Source: Bilabrum cf. latius (Eukaryota; Bigyra: Bicosoecida; Bigyra; Bicosoecida). Taken from it: a stretch of 64,000 nucleotides of DNA. Each line of letters starts with the position of its first letter. Positions within the stretch are counted from its first letter, which is position 1. Below, piece after piece: positions 24,551-36,207 of the stretch. The position numbers were made by a program, and so were the translations under genes. The stretch covers positions 859,301-923,300 of the forward strand of contig OZ237761.1 in assembly GCA_965178125.1 (NCBI GenBank), written 5' to 3'. A model generated the notes under the pieces. The model was not told where the DNA came from, ran no database searches, and saw only the letters and a program-made list of their open reading frames with translations.

Positions 24551-24929
24551 TTCGTCTGTGCGGACCAGAGCAGCGCATGCAACCCACCCGCCGACTGAAT
24601 CCGAGTCGGATTCGGAGTCCCCACGTGCGCACACATCCCGGTCGTCTCACGTCATCACAACAAACAAACTTTCCATCCTGCCCATGTGTATGTCGGAGTA
24701 GATTGCAGTCAGATCGATATGTGGCCGGTTTGCTACTACATCGAAGCGGTGGTAGACAGGGGCAACCACCAAACAGTTTCACGGTGGCGAACTACTGCAC
24801 CTACACAGGCGATGGAATCCAAAGAACGAAGATTTAGAGTAGTTAAGGAGAAGGGGGGACATTGTTGCTGACTGTGCGGCCCGCGAAGCGCTTGCAAGAC
24901 TGTCTTCAAAGAAATCACAAGATTAGCAA
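24551..24929. other. Intergenic region with a short palindrome
   Basis: I find no gene in these 379 bp. A 17-bp perfect palindrome (8-bp arms GAATCCGA around one G) lies at 24597-24613, just after the beta-mannosidase stop, and could be a 3'-UTR hairpin. Confidence 0.5.
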
Positions 24930-26879
24930 ATGGAAACGAAAGACCCCGGCGTCATTGATGCGGGCCATGGCCACGCTAGGCTACACATTGGTTTCAAACT
25001 TTTGCAGAGCATGCTGGAAGCAGAAGGTTCGGGTTGCTTGTCAGTGGCTGAGCAGGAATTTCTCAGGGAGGCACGAACGGTGAAGCCATGGATGGATTGG
25101 AAGTCCGCCGACCGGGGTATTGCGGTATTTTTGAGCATGACTCTGCCGGGAGGGATCTCTCTATTGCACTCATCGCTCGTGGGTGGCTTTTCCGCTCCTA
25201 GAATAGCTCGTGTGTTGCACCGCACAGGGTATCTCAGCGGCCCTAGCCAGTCGTCTGCCCGGAGGGTGTTTGAGACACTTTCTTTCGTTGCAGCGGTCAT
25301 GTCTCCAGGAAAGCTGCAGCCTGGCAAAACCTCATCGGCGTGGAAAGCGTGCGTGGCTACTCGACTTGTGCACAGTGTTGCACGGATCCGGCTTGCAAGG
25401 CACGCAGCCTCGAAGCTGCATCGCACACGGAATCCCGAGGGCCGCCACCACTCTGACGAGTAGAAGCGAGCCAGTCAATAGCTGTAGCCACATGCCTTAG
25501 CACCACCAAGTAACTGCAATGCATAGCCAGGTAGTCTAGATAGTGGTGACCAGCTGTCCCAGACTCTAGGTGCACCATCGAGCCATGCTGTCTCCAACCT
25601 CACCGAGGCGCAGAGGAAGAGCCCGCCGAGTCCCGATGCGTCCGCTGAAGATTCAAGCGATGCAGACGTGCCTATCAACCAAGAGGACATGCTTGCAACA
25701 GCGCTCGCTTTCAGCGCAGTGGTGCTGTGTGGGTGCGAGCAACAGGGGCTGCTGCCTTCCAACCACTCTTCGACGTGGAGTGCGCTCCGTGTACCAGATG
25801 TCTCGCGCAGCAAGCGTCAGCCAACCAGTGAGCTTGAGGGCTCTAATGGACTGCGCGGCTTGGCGTGGCAGGCATGCAGCGACTATGTGCATCTTTGGAG
25901 AATCATATCGCACTACCTCGGCCTGGATGAGAGTCTCCTGGGCCCGTCTCGCACGCCATGCGGTGAGAGAGGAAGGGCAGACGGACAGCCAGCTAGGACA
26001 ACCGCGTTCAAGTTTCAGCCTCTGCGAGACATCGACACCGCCATAGTGTCTCTGCGTAGCCTGGTATGGCACTTGACCATGGACCCTGACGAAGGGTCTG
26101 TTCATCTGGCGCACAACGTCCTGCAAGGCATGGCTCGAGGATTCCCGTTCTACTGGACAGCTCCAGTTCACGCCTATGTGGCCCGTCAGATAGCAGGGCA
26201 TGGGCTCTGTGACTCGCTTAGACTTGACGCGCGACTTACTCGAAGAAAATCTAACTCAAAGGAGCCGGCTGCCTCCTCCGCGAGGCTGGTGGCTGCAACA
26301 GCTGCCGAGGCTCGGTTCCACTTGCGGGTCTTCTATTGGATGCAGGTAGCTGTGCGAGCGGCTATCCTGCTGGAGGCAGCTGGGACCGGGCTTTGTCGTG
26401 GTGCTACGTCTTGCTGGGTCTCACTGCAGCGCGGGGGGGGTACACCATTGTCTAGCCAGCTGGAAACAGCTGGGCCTACCACAGCAGCCCTACCATTTAT
26501 CCTTGACTTCCAGCGATAGGTTTTATCCCGAGTGGCTTCCATCGGAGCTGGCAGGGCTGCCTCGAGGCAAGTCACACAGATGGCAGCGGAGTCCGCTGGG
26601 CGCGAGTCTAACGCTGGCCAAAGGCAGGACTCGAGCATCGGCATACTTCTGGCTAGACTCAGGCTCTTGGTGGCAGCATTGAGCTGTAAGCTTCATCTGT
26701 TCGTCGGGCACGCTGGCGTTGCTCTCGGTGGCTGGTTGAGCCCAGCTGGCACCGACCGCGACCTGGCGGCAGAGCGCGGCGGCGCAGCTGCTGTCGACGT
26801 TTTGGAGACTCTCTCGCTGTGCGTCGCCGGATTGCTTATCATGGCAGTGCTGTGTGCCATTGGAATGATCGCATGGTGA
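24930..26879 (+). CDS. DUF2236 / MpaB-type oxygenase domain protein
   Basis: DUF2236 (ER-bound oxygenase mpaB/rubber oxygenase catalytic domain) proteins bind haem and cleave or oxidise hydrophobic substrates. The 649-residue frame runs from the ATG at 24930 to TGA at 26877. Family blocks visible are RVLHRTGYLSG, RRVFETLSFVAAVMSPG, a short RLVHSVARIRL helix whose His is the likely haem ligand region, VPINQEDMLATALAFS, and DYVHLWRIISHYLGLDESLL. A C-terminal hydrophobic helix (CVAGLLIMAVLCAIGMIAW) suggests membrane anchoring. Four TAG codons cluster at 25461, 25479, 25485 and 25524 in a linker between RLVHSVAR and VPINQ, where the family usually has a short loop; a fifth is at 26517. The linker could alternatively contain an unspotted intron. 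Substrate unknown. Confidence 0.72.
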
Positions 26880-27156
26880 GAGCCAGCAGTGCTGAGCCAC
26901 TGCTGGCCGTGCACCTGGGAGCTTGGCAATGCGGTAGCAGGTGCAGGTGCAGGTGCAGGTGATAGCTACACTACAGTCGGTGAACAGGCTGCTGGAATGC
27001 TACCTTCATCCCAAGCGCCTTGGTTGCAACTGGCGCCCCTTCGGTGGCGCAGCAACAAGCGCTGCCCAGGAGGATCCATTCCGAGTCAATTCGGAGTATT
27101 GATAGGCCGAACCTGAAGTCCAAGAAATCGAAAGCAACATTGAAATCTGATATGAT
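26880..27156. other. Intergenic region with GTGCAG microsatellite
   Basis: This spacer before malonyl-CoA decarboxylase contains about three and a half copies of GTGCAG from 26938 to 26961. A 58-codon frame starting at 26930 and ending at TGA passes through it but has no recognisable match, and I do not call it. Confidence 0.45.
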
Positions 27157-29652
27157 ATGGATACGAAATTGAAAGAATGTCTTTCATCAGTCATCGTTGC
27201 TGGATCGCCCCTTGCTTTGAGAAGTGGTGGCGTGGTGCTAGAAGTACAACGACGTAGGGCCGCGGCTGAGGCTCTAATTGGCGCATTCGATGGCCTTGGA
27301 TCCATTGGCTAGCGATCAATTGTAGCATTTCTTGCAGGTGATGCTGAGTGTACCATGAATAGACTAGCCGTCTGGATCAAAGGCGAGAAATGTACCCCAT
27401 CGATGTCAGCAGTCCTCAGCAGTGCATAGCCTCTGTCAGCACGAATGTGCTCCGTTGCAGCGACACTCGGAAGGCGAGGCGTTTTGTTTGTCTTTAAGAT
27501 ACGATCGGTTGCATAGAGACTGATTCAGTCACTGCAATAGGCTGACTGTGACGAAGTCGAGCAGCTAGAGCAGTTAGGATGGGCTGCTATCGCTGCGACC
27601 CTGCTCGAAGGTAGAAGTCAAGGTCGCCAACTATTGGGGTCCTGGGATCTGATGACTAAAATATCATGGAAAGACTTATCGCGCGACGCTATCAAATCAG
27701 TCCAGACAGGGCGCGCCGCTGGGTGTCACCTGAGAGAGCTGAGCAGATGGTTGGAGAGTTTTAGTGCCAATTCATCACCAGGCGTTGCAAGGAAGCAGCT
27801 TCGTGAGCACCTGGCCCGGCTGACTATCTAGTTCGACAAAGGTATGCAAGCAGTATTTTCTACACAATTGACTGCGAAGCTGAGCCTCGTATCCCACCGC
27901 CGCTCGGCCAGAGCGCTCGTCAGGTTTATTGAGCGGCGGGAGGCAGTGCACCCGTTCCAAACAGGCAAAGCGGGCAAGTCATCTTTGGTGACCGCAGGAC
28001 CATCGAGTCTCAGACTGGGCGGATCACCGGGCCGGTTGTGCTTGGCCTTGCGGCACCCGTACCTGCCGATGGAGCCACTATGTTTCGTGCAGATCGCGCT
28101 GGCCTGGGCCCTGCCGACTGGAGCTGCACTTCGTGCCGGCAATACGTCCCACTTTCAGGCAAATCCCACTACGTACGTCCAGGCAGTGACGAATGCCAAT
28201 CGTTGGGTAGACCACCCAACGGAGGTGCAGCTGCAGCGGGGCCCTTAGGCAGCCGTACTGTACTCGATCACAAACGCATTCCCACGGGCGCTCAAGGGGC
28301 TGTCTCTGGCCTCGCACCTCCTCGTGGTAGCGCTCGAGGCACTACGGAAGCGGTTTCCAGCACTCCCCCGCGTGATCACCCTTTCGCCGATCCCTTCCTT
28401 TCGCCGCTGGCTCGAGTCTGCGTTTCGCGATGATTCCACCGCAAGAAGCATGTTTGGGGATGCAGCGCACACATCGCTGGCGATGAGATCCAGGCTGCGC
28501 CGACTCGCTGGGGAGGCTAGCAGCAGCGTGGATGCCGCTGACAAAGCACAGCACAGGGACCCGCGCGACGATGCAGTGGCCCTGGTGCGCGGCGTGCTAG
28601 CCCAAAGCGAGCCACCGCGGCCCGATGGGGAGCTAGGCGCGTGGTTTCACCGGCAGGTTGCGCGATGGGCTTGCTACTACCTGCTGTTCGGCAGGAGGGA
28701 CCATTCGGCTAGCAAGGCGGCAGACCCGGTTGCAAACTTCCATCTATCCAATGGAGGCAGCGTGGAGCGTGTGGTCCCAGCCGCAGACAGCTCGGAAAGA
28801 GGCTGGAAGCAGTCCTTAGGTGCCTTTGTAAACTATTGCTACCGCTCCACGGAACGATCCGGGATGGCCCGTACAATGGAAGTCTATGAATCGATGGGGG
28901 TCGTGTGCTCGCCGCAGGCCGCGATGCTGGTGGCGCGCAGCAGCGGGTTGCCGTAGTCAAGGCGAGTGAAACTGGCCCAATGGGGCACTCTAGTGGCTGG
29001 TTTGAGCACAGAGGAGCTGCCCGTGGTTGCGGTGCGGCTGCGGGGTCTCAGCCAGCTGCGCGTGCCACTTGTAGTGAGACCCAGTGATCATGGCGACACG
29101 CCTGCCGATGGAGATACGTGTGCTGATGCAGCTGGGTCGACTGCGAGCCGTTCAGTCAAGATGCCCGGGGTACGGGTGTGGTTCGTGGTTCGTGGATCGA
29201 TCCGGCTGGTGTGCCCAGCTGGGCATGGTGTCCCGGCCGATCCGGTTGTGCGGGCGGGAGATGCGGTCGGTCTGGAAGCTGCGGCGTGTCTCGCGCAGGG
29301 GTTAATGCATGACAGCGCGGAATAGACTGGCGAAACTGGAGGTGGTGATTCTGTGTGCCCAAAAGGCATCATCGTTGCGTCGATTCAGGCCGATCGCGAT
29401 GGAGCAGATACCTGTTACGCAGACGTGCTGGGGGTCCCGCTGCTGTCTCTAGCGAACGCGATGCGAAGCAAGCGACTTGCTTATGTGGCCCCTACAGCAA
29501 CGTTATCCAGCCAGTTCTTAAGGACGGGGTCTGGGTCCACTGCAGACTTGGGGGGTCCCAGTCCCCGGCTGGCACCAACCGCCCAAGCTGCAAGGGCAGC
29601 TCGCCCCTTGGGGAAGGTCCTTGTGCAGCACTCTCCAGTCGCGAAACTGTGA
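27157..29652 (+). CDS. MLYCD: Malonyl-CoA decarboxylase with C-terminal extension
   Basis: The enzyme converts malonyl-CoA to acetyl-CoA and CO2, controlling fatty-acid oxidation. The 831-residue single-exon frame starts at the ATG at 27157. The helical N-terminal part is diverged. Catalytic-domain blocks are DKGMQAVFS, AVHPFQT, ITLSPIPSFRRWL, WACYYLLFGRR, DPVANFHLSNGG and the NYCYRS region, ending near residue 599. About 230 further residues follow a TAG at 28954. Residues about 669-705 (VWFVVRGSIRLV; VRAGDAVGLEA) resemble part of a cyclic-nucleotide-binding fold. The protein ends HSPVAKL before TGA: AKL is a PTS1, and animal MCD also ends in a PTS1. Eight TAG codons are in frame (27310, 27427, 27514, 27538, 27829, 28246, 28954 and 29323). 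The extreme N-terminus is least certain. Confidence 0.85.
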
Positions 29653-29926
29653 CCTAGGTGACTGTATGCAAGTACATGTGTGCAAACCAATTGCCAGTGC
29701 AACATCGCCGATACCAGGACTGGATATCACGACACTTTGGCGTGCTGAGGTCAGCAAAGCCATCGTGCAGGTGCGCATCTGGCAGCAGCAGTGGCTTGAG
29801 TCGAAAAACAGTCAAACTGGCAAAGCTACAGCAGCAATTTCAATTTATTGGTTCAGTACGACAGATGCAACCAAAACAGGCTGTACCCGGTTGGGTGTGC
29901 CCGAACACCCCCACTAACCCACTAGC

Positions 29927-31496
29927 TCAGAACGAACCGAGGTTCTCATCGATCTTGAAGGACGCCTCGGTACAGTCCTTGATTTGCTCCACAGTTGCAT
30001 CGGCGCTTATTTCCCGCAGGACAAGGCCCTCTCCTGGCACGCAATCGAACACAGCCAGCTCAGTGATGATGCGGTCGACCACGCCCTTGCCAGTCAGCGG
30101 CAGCGAGCACGACTTGAGGATCTTGGGCTTGCCGCCCTTGGCCGTATGCTCCATGGTGACCACCACCCTCGAGCCCGATCCCACGAGGTCCATTGCCCCG
30201 CCCATGCCCTTGACCATCTTACCTGGGATGATCCAGTTGGCCAGGTCGCCGTTCTGGGCCACCTGCAGCGCGCCAAGGATGGTCAGGTCCACGTGCTTGC
30301 CGCGGATCATGCCGAAGCTCTCCGAGGAAGAGAACAACGAGGACCCCGGGATCATGGTGACCGTCTCTTTGCCTGCGTTGATCAGGTCGGCGTCCACCTC
30401 AGCCTCACTGGGGTACGGGCCCATGCCCAGCAGCCCGTTCTCGCTCTGCAGCTCGATCCTGACTCCCTCGGGGATGAAGTTGCTTGCCAGCGTGGGGATA
30501 CCGATGCCCAGATTCACGTACATGCCGTCCTGGAACTCGCGAGCCACGCGCTTCACGATGCGGCCCCGAGTGCCAGCCAGCGCCTTGGCCGCCAGCCCGT
30601 CGTCCCCTCCCGAAGACACCGTCCTCCGCTCGATGCGCTTCTCGCACTGCTCTGCCTTGATCACGCGGTGCACATAAATCCCGGGCACGTGGATCTGGGC
30701 GGGGTCCAACTCACCCGGCTCCACGATCTCCTCCACCTCGGCGATGGTGCATCGGCCCGCCTTGGCCATGTCCGCGTTGAAGTTGTTGGCCGTGCCCTTG
30801 AAGAGTAAGTTGCCGCGGGTGTCCGCCTTCCAGGCCTTGACCAGAGCAAAGTCCCCGGTGATGGCCCGCTCCATCACGAAGTCGCGCCCGTCGAACTGCC
30901 GCGTCTCCCGCGCCTCGCTGGCCACCTCAACCTCGTCGGTGCCCTGCTTGTACTTGATCGGGAAGCCGCCCTCCTGGATCACGGTACCGAACGCGGTTGG
31001 GGTGTAAAAGGCAGGCACACCGGCTCCTCCGGCGCGCAACCGCTCTGCCAAGGTCCCCTGCGGGGTGAGCTCTACCTCGAGCTCGCCCGACAGGTACTGC
31101 CGCTCGAACTCCTTGTTCTCGCCGACGTATGAAGAAACCATGCGGCGTATTTGACGGCCCTGTAGTAGCTGTCCAAGTCCAAAGTCATCCACGCCAGCGT
31201 TGTTGGAAACCGCAACAAACCCGTTCCGGCCAGTGTCGCGCAAAGCAGCGATGAGGCTCTCAGGGATCCCGCACAACCCGAATCCACCCACAAGCCTGCA
31301 GCAGTGGTATGAAGTGAATTCATAGGTAATCATATAGTATGTAATTGAGCACCAAGGTATTGCTCTTGTTGGTGTGGGTATTATTAGCTCACAATGTGCT
31401 GTTGCTTTCGATGTCCTTGACGGCCTCGTTTGCGCTTGGCACTACCTTGTTTACTGCCCTCACGGCTGATGACATGTGCCTGACCTGCTTTTTCAT
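29927..31496 (-). CDS. OXCT1: Succinyl-CoA:3-ketoacid CoA transferase (SCOT)
   Basis: SCOT moves CoA from succinyl-CoA to acetoacetate in mitochondria for ketone-body use. Exons 31496-31393 and 31295-29927 join across a 97-bp intron (donor GTGAGC, acceptor CTGCAG) to 490 residues. The splice recreates the glycine-rich [32 protein letters not shown] is basic and Ser-rich, fitting a mitochondrial presequence. Both CoA-transferase subdomains are present in one chain; the catalytic Glu is in [13 protein letters not shown] (about residue 320). There is no in-frame TAG, and the stop is TGA at 29929. The gene is convergent with malonyl-CoA decarboxylase and divergent from UTP13. Confidence 0.95.
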
Positions 31497-31871
31497 AGTA
31501 TTAATATAACTTGGCGTGGCCTTGGTCGATATACCACATCATTATCGCGAGCATGGCAGCACATTTGAGCTGCACCATCGGCGACACAAGGCGACCCGAT
31601 TATGTACAACAAGATACCTTACGGCGGTCATCCTTTGCACCATACCACGTGAAATACCCCTTGTAACCATTCTTGACGCGATCATGTTGCTCTGCGAACT
31701 GGGAATACTGTTAAATTGCGAAACACTACATGGATCTCCCTGCGTCGGCACCCTCGTCACACACAATTCTTATTTGTTGCGAGCTAATGTAGAGCTCGGA
31801 ATCAAAACTAAATCGGTATTTTGGACCAAGGCACATTTTGCAACTGCAAGTGACGCCAGATGCAGGCCGAA
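31497..31871. other. Divergent intergenic region between SCOT and UTP13
   Basis: These 375 bp separate two divergent start codons and must carry both promoters. A 142-codon frame running across it (31516-31941) has no homology that I recognise and overlaps the UTP13 start in another frame, so I do not call it. Confidence 0.5.
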
Positions 31872-34800
31872 ATGGGCCAGACAGCCTGGAAGGCGGAGAA
31901 CAACTTGGTTGGTTCGATGTCAGGTGACCATTTTTCTGTAATTTAGAGCGATGGAGAGTCCCTGGCGTGTTCCAACGCTGAAGGTGTGTCGTTCCTAGAC
32001 TTCAAGAGTGGCAAGCTAATTGATTCTATACAGGATTACACAGACGAAGCTAGCTCTGGAAAAATAGTTTGTTTTGAAATGTCGCCGAACGGAGAGCTCA
32101 TGTTATGTGCGACGGACACTCAGTCTCTGCAGCTGTGGTCTGTTGGGGATCGAACACTTCTTCGAAATTGGCGCGCTCATAAGTTTCCCGTCGTAGCGAT
32201 CAGTTGGGATGAGTCGAGTACACTGGTGGCCACGGCTAGCTCAGACCGCACGTCCATCGTTTGGGATGCCATGCGAGGATTCGCTACCCACACACTGCCG
32301 CCGCTGCCAGGGGTTCCAAGCTTGCTTCGATTTGCTCGTACATCGTCTGCATCAGCCAATTCTTTGGAAGTTTGGACAGGATCTTCTACTGGTGAGTACT
32401 CTGTCCGAGTGACAGATCTGATGCAGCCAGTTTCGGGTAAACCAGGCTCTGGCAGGAGGCCTCGCCTCAAGCAGTTGCTGCTGGATGGCCACCACGCTCC
32501 AGCTGTGGACGTGGCATTCGATTCAATGCCGGGCCAGGCATACACTGTCGCAGCTACAGTGGGGCGGGACCGAGTGATGCATCTCTGGACGCCGTCTTCC
32601 TCGACTGGCAAGGGCCGGGCCCGCAAGCCAGTCGCGACACGCGCCCTGCTGGAGCACGCGGAGGCCATCGTGTCGCTAGGAGTGCGCGGGGAGCTTTCAG
32701 GTGCTGGCAGCCAGGTGGTGCATGCTGGGGCTGGCAGCAAGTCACGTCGGGCCAAGCGCGGGAGAATGGCCCGCCAGCGTGCAGGGGAAGATGCTGAAGG
32801 CGAAGGCAAGGACGAAGCCAAATCCGAGGCCGGGGCTGGAGCTGGTGGACCTGAAGGCCAGTGGAGTACCTGGTGGGTGGCGACCGCTGGGGACTCTGGG
32901 CTAGTGCGACTCTGGGCTATCAGCAGGGGGGCTGGCGATGGCAGTTTCTCTGTGTCTGAAGCAGCCCGCGTGAGGCTGTCGGCGCTGCTGGCGAGCCCCT
33001 CCAAGTGGATGGGCTCCGGCGAGCTGGCGCCCACGCTACCGGGAACCACCGCTAGTTCTGGGGCCGGCCAAGCCAAAGAAGCAGCCGAGGCCCCGATCAG
33101 CGAGCAGGTGTCCTGCATGCGGCTCTCTTGGACTGCATCCTCTCGGCGCGGAGGGCTCTCATCGGTCGTGCTGGCCACTCGGGACAGGTCCATCGCACAG
33201 CTAGACTTCCGGGCGCGGGGTGGCGCAGTGGGCGGTGGGACGAAGGCTATGGGGGGCTCTGCGAGCATGGAGCAAGCTGCGGCGATCCGAGTGCGGCGAG
33301 TCATCGTGGGTCACTCTGACGAGGTGCTGTCCATTGGCTTCACACATCCCTCTGGGCCCAGGTGGACGAACCTGCCTGCTGCCCGCGGACTCGACCGAGC
33401 TGCGCCCATGCTGGTGGCGGCTAACTCGCCGTCCCTTCGCCTCGTGTCTCCCAGGGACTTTGGAGTGCAGTTGCTGCTGGGACATACTGCGACCATCGTA
33501 TGCGTCGCCCCATCACCCGATGGAGCTTTCGGTGCATCCGGCTGCAAAGGCGGGTGGATTAGGGTGTGGTGCTTGCGCAGGATGGTGTGTATCGCAGCAG
33601 TCCAAGCCCACGACGATTCCGTGACAGCCCTGACGTGGCCCTCGCGAGCGGGACCATTCGGTCGCGGGGACAAGTCCGCGGGCTGGATCGTGTCGGCCGG
33701 TGCAGACGGATCGGTAAAGCGGTGGGACGTGGCAGCATGCCTCGCAGACGCGGACGCAGCCGCGGTATCAGGCACTGAGGCCGCGCAGGATCATCCAGTA
33801 GCCTCAGCTGACTGCGTGGCCTCGGAGCTGGCACACTCGAAGGGTGTCAATGCCGTGGCAGTGTCTCCAAATGACAGAGTACTGGCAGTTGCATCCCAGG
33901 ACAAGACTGTGTCTGTCTGGGATGCAGGTGTACCATCCACATCGAACCCGAAGGCAGGAGGCCTCGCGCGCGTAGGTGTGCTCAAGGGCCATCGAAGGGG
34001 TGTGTGGTGCTGCGAGTTCAGCCCAATTGAACAGATCGTCGTGACTGGGTCGTCAGACAAGACGATCCGATGCTGGAACGCGCGCACTATGCAGTGCATG
34101 CGGACTCTGGAGGGGCATGGAGCATCTGTTCTCCAGGTCCGGTTCTGCAATGGAGGCAAGGACCTCGTGTCGGCGGCAGCTGACGGCATACTCAAGGTGT
34201 GGAGCATGCAGGCAGCAGCGTGCAAGTTCACTGCGGATGCACACGCCGATCGGGTGTGGGCCCTTGCTGTGCCCAAGACCAGGGATGCTGCTGACCAGGG
34301 GGGAGAGGAGTCGTCGTCTCCGCCTGTGGTCGCCGTGTCTGGTGGTGCAGATGGAACCATCCGGGTGTGGCGAGACCACACGAGCTAGCTCAAGCAGGAG
34401 GCATCGCAGGCCCAGCTCCGCAAGGCTTCAGCCGAGAGTAGTCTGGCAGCTGCAATGGCTGGGAGGAGATATGCCACTGCCTTTTCACTTGCGCTGGAGC
34501 TCGAGCAGCCCCGACGATTGCGTGCCATTCTCGAAGAACTGCTGGATGTTGGCCCCAGGCCCCCGAGGCCGGGCCAAGGGAGCGCCGCCCTGAGGTTCCT
34601 TTCCACTGCCACGAGCGACTGGGTGGCGGCCATGCATGCGGAGCACCAGCTCATGGCAGTCGAAGGTGGCATATCTGGCAAGGCCTCGGGTGCCAGTTCT
34701 GGTGCAGGCACTGGTGGAGAGCAAGGAGAGGGGGAATCGCAGAGCGAGCATTCTGCCGGGGCTCCTATTGCACCGGGGGGAATCTTGCAAACCACCGGTG

Positions 34801-35708
34801 CTGAGATCCGCCGATTAGTGGTGGACGAGGCAAGGAAGTTCGTGAGCGCAGGAGGGAACGCCACTGCCGCCCTATCCGCAGCGAGTGAGGGTCGCGATGG
34901 CAGACTCGTGGACTTGGATGAGCTGCGAGGGCACGGCCCACGCGAAGCAGTGGCCGCAGCCCTTCGGAAGCTATGGCTCAGGGACCCGCGCAAGCTGCCG
35001 CAAGAGGGGTTCCTGCGGCTCTGTGACATGTGCAGAGAGCTTGCGATCCGCTCGGCGGCCGAGATGGAGCTGCGAGCACAGTCTCGTAGTGGGCCCTCCT
35101 CGTCCTCTTCGTCGTCGCCCGCTTCATCTTCCGCAGGCGGGCCTGCCGTGGTGCAGTCAGCTGTGAAGCTGTCCGATGCCGCGCGCGCTCTTCTTGGATT
35201 TGACGCTGGGGACACAGAGGTCGGGCGATCGGCCCAAGGGGAAGATGGTGATGTTACAGTAGGCCCGAGCTCCGCACGCTTGGATAGATTCCTGCAATAC
35301 GTGCAGCAGTGGGCGACGCAGGCCCGCACTGCCAGTATTGCTTAGAGTAGCCTTGCAGCTGTCCTGCAAGCTGTTCCACGGTCTGTGCTGCTGCAGCTTC
35401 CCACGGCCCCGCAGTTGTTTGCTGCCGTTGCGGGATACAGCGAGCGGCATGCGGCTCGGGTGCAGCGAAGTCTGCAGGCTGCGGCCACTGTAGATTTTAC
35501 GCTCCAAGCTTGGGACACCATGGGAGCCACCGCAGCATCAAGCCAAGCAGTGGCATCGAGTGCTTCCAGACAACGTACGCCGAGCACAGAGGCGATCGGC
35601 TCGAAGCGCAGTAGGTCGAAATCGTTGGTTGAGCGCGTTGCAGACGCGACTGCAAGGGACGATGCACCATCCGGATCGGTGGCGAAGGCAAAGAAACGCA
35701 GGCACTGA
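31872..35708 (+). CDS. TBL3: U3 snoRNP protein UTP13 / TBL3, WD-repeat protein
   Basis: UTP13 is a tandem beta-propeller subunit of UTP-B in the small-subunit processome that makes 18S rRNA. The 1278-residue single-exon frame starts at the ATG at 31872. WD repeats fill residues 1 to about 835, for example DRTSIVWDAMRG, DKTVSVWDAG, GHRRGVWCCEFSP, SSDKTIRCWNARTMQCMRTL and GADGTIRVWRD. After a TAG at 34386 comes the Utp13 C-terminal domain (RRYATAFSLALELEQPRRL; GYSERHAARVQRSLQAA) and a basic tail KKRRH. TAG codons are at 31944, 34386 and 35343; the first lies inside the first blade and the third inside the C-terminal domain. A GC-rich Ala/Gly/Lys insert occupies about residues 275-330. Part of this gene (33807-34505) is duplicated twice downstream. 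Confidence 0.92.
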
Positions 35709-36105
35709 TCCGGGGGTTAGATCAAGATCTAGACTCTACGGCAGTTCCCGGTGCATTGCATGACAGACGCGATGCTAGCATTTTACAGAGGACACTTGAA
35801 TGTCCTTCGGTCTTCTGTACACCCAAAATCCACAATGCGTGCGGAACTATGAGTAAGCCGTATGCTACCATCGCGGGTCCACCTAATCCCGGATATGGCC
35901 CCCGCTGGGGGCGGCGCGATAGTGGTGTTGCCATGGGCACCTGCGAGAGCTGCACCCCCCGGGGGTGCCTATCGTCGTGGGCAGGTCGTGGGACAGCATC
36001 GTCTAAAAAGCATGTATATCGCCCCAGCCCCCTCCCTGGTGGTTATGCACCCAGATCACTTTCGAAGCGTGCAGTAGTAGGCCTACACTACTAGGCCTAC
36101 TAGTA
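35709..36105. other. Intergenic region up to the transposon
   Basis: No gene is supported here. Just before the transposon end (about 36074-36103) lies an imperfect inverted repeat built on two copies of AGGCCTA, which may be related to the insertion target or to an older element end. Confidence 0.5.
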
Positions 36106-36137
36106 TCCGAATCCCCTTGCGACCATAACTGTCCCAA
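36106..36137 (+). repeat. Left terminal inverted repeat
   Basis: Begins TCCGAATCCCC and ends ACTGTCCCAA. Its reverse complement is found at 38860-38891 with one mismatch (T/C). Confidence 0.92.
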
Positions 36138-36207
36138 CCAACTGCAACTGTCCCAAGATTCAAATGCGACCACTTCTTGAGCTCATACAGGTCTCAATTC
36201 TAGAGTT

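Noticed and set aside
26930-27109. Possible small gene or last exon of the DUF2236 gene
   Set aside because: The frame is open for 58 codons, but the phase does not fit the GTGAGA donor at 26876 and I recognise no homology.
31516-31941. 141-codon frame between SCOT and UTP13
   Set aside because: No homology, and it overlaps the UTP13 start in another frame; the UTP13 frame is supported by WD-repeat conservation.
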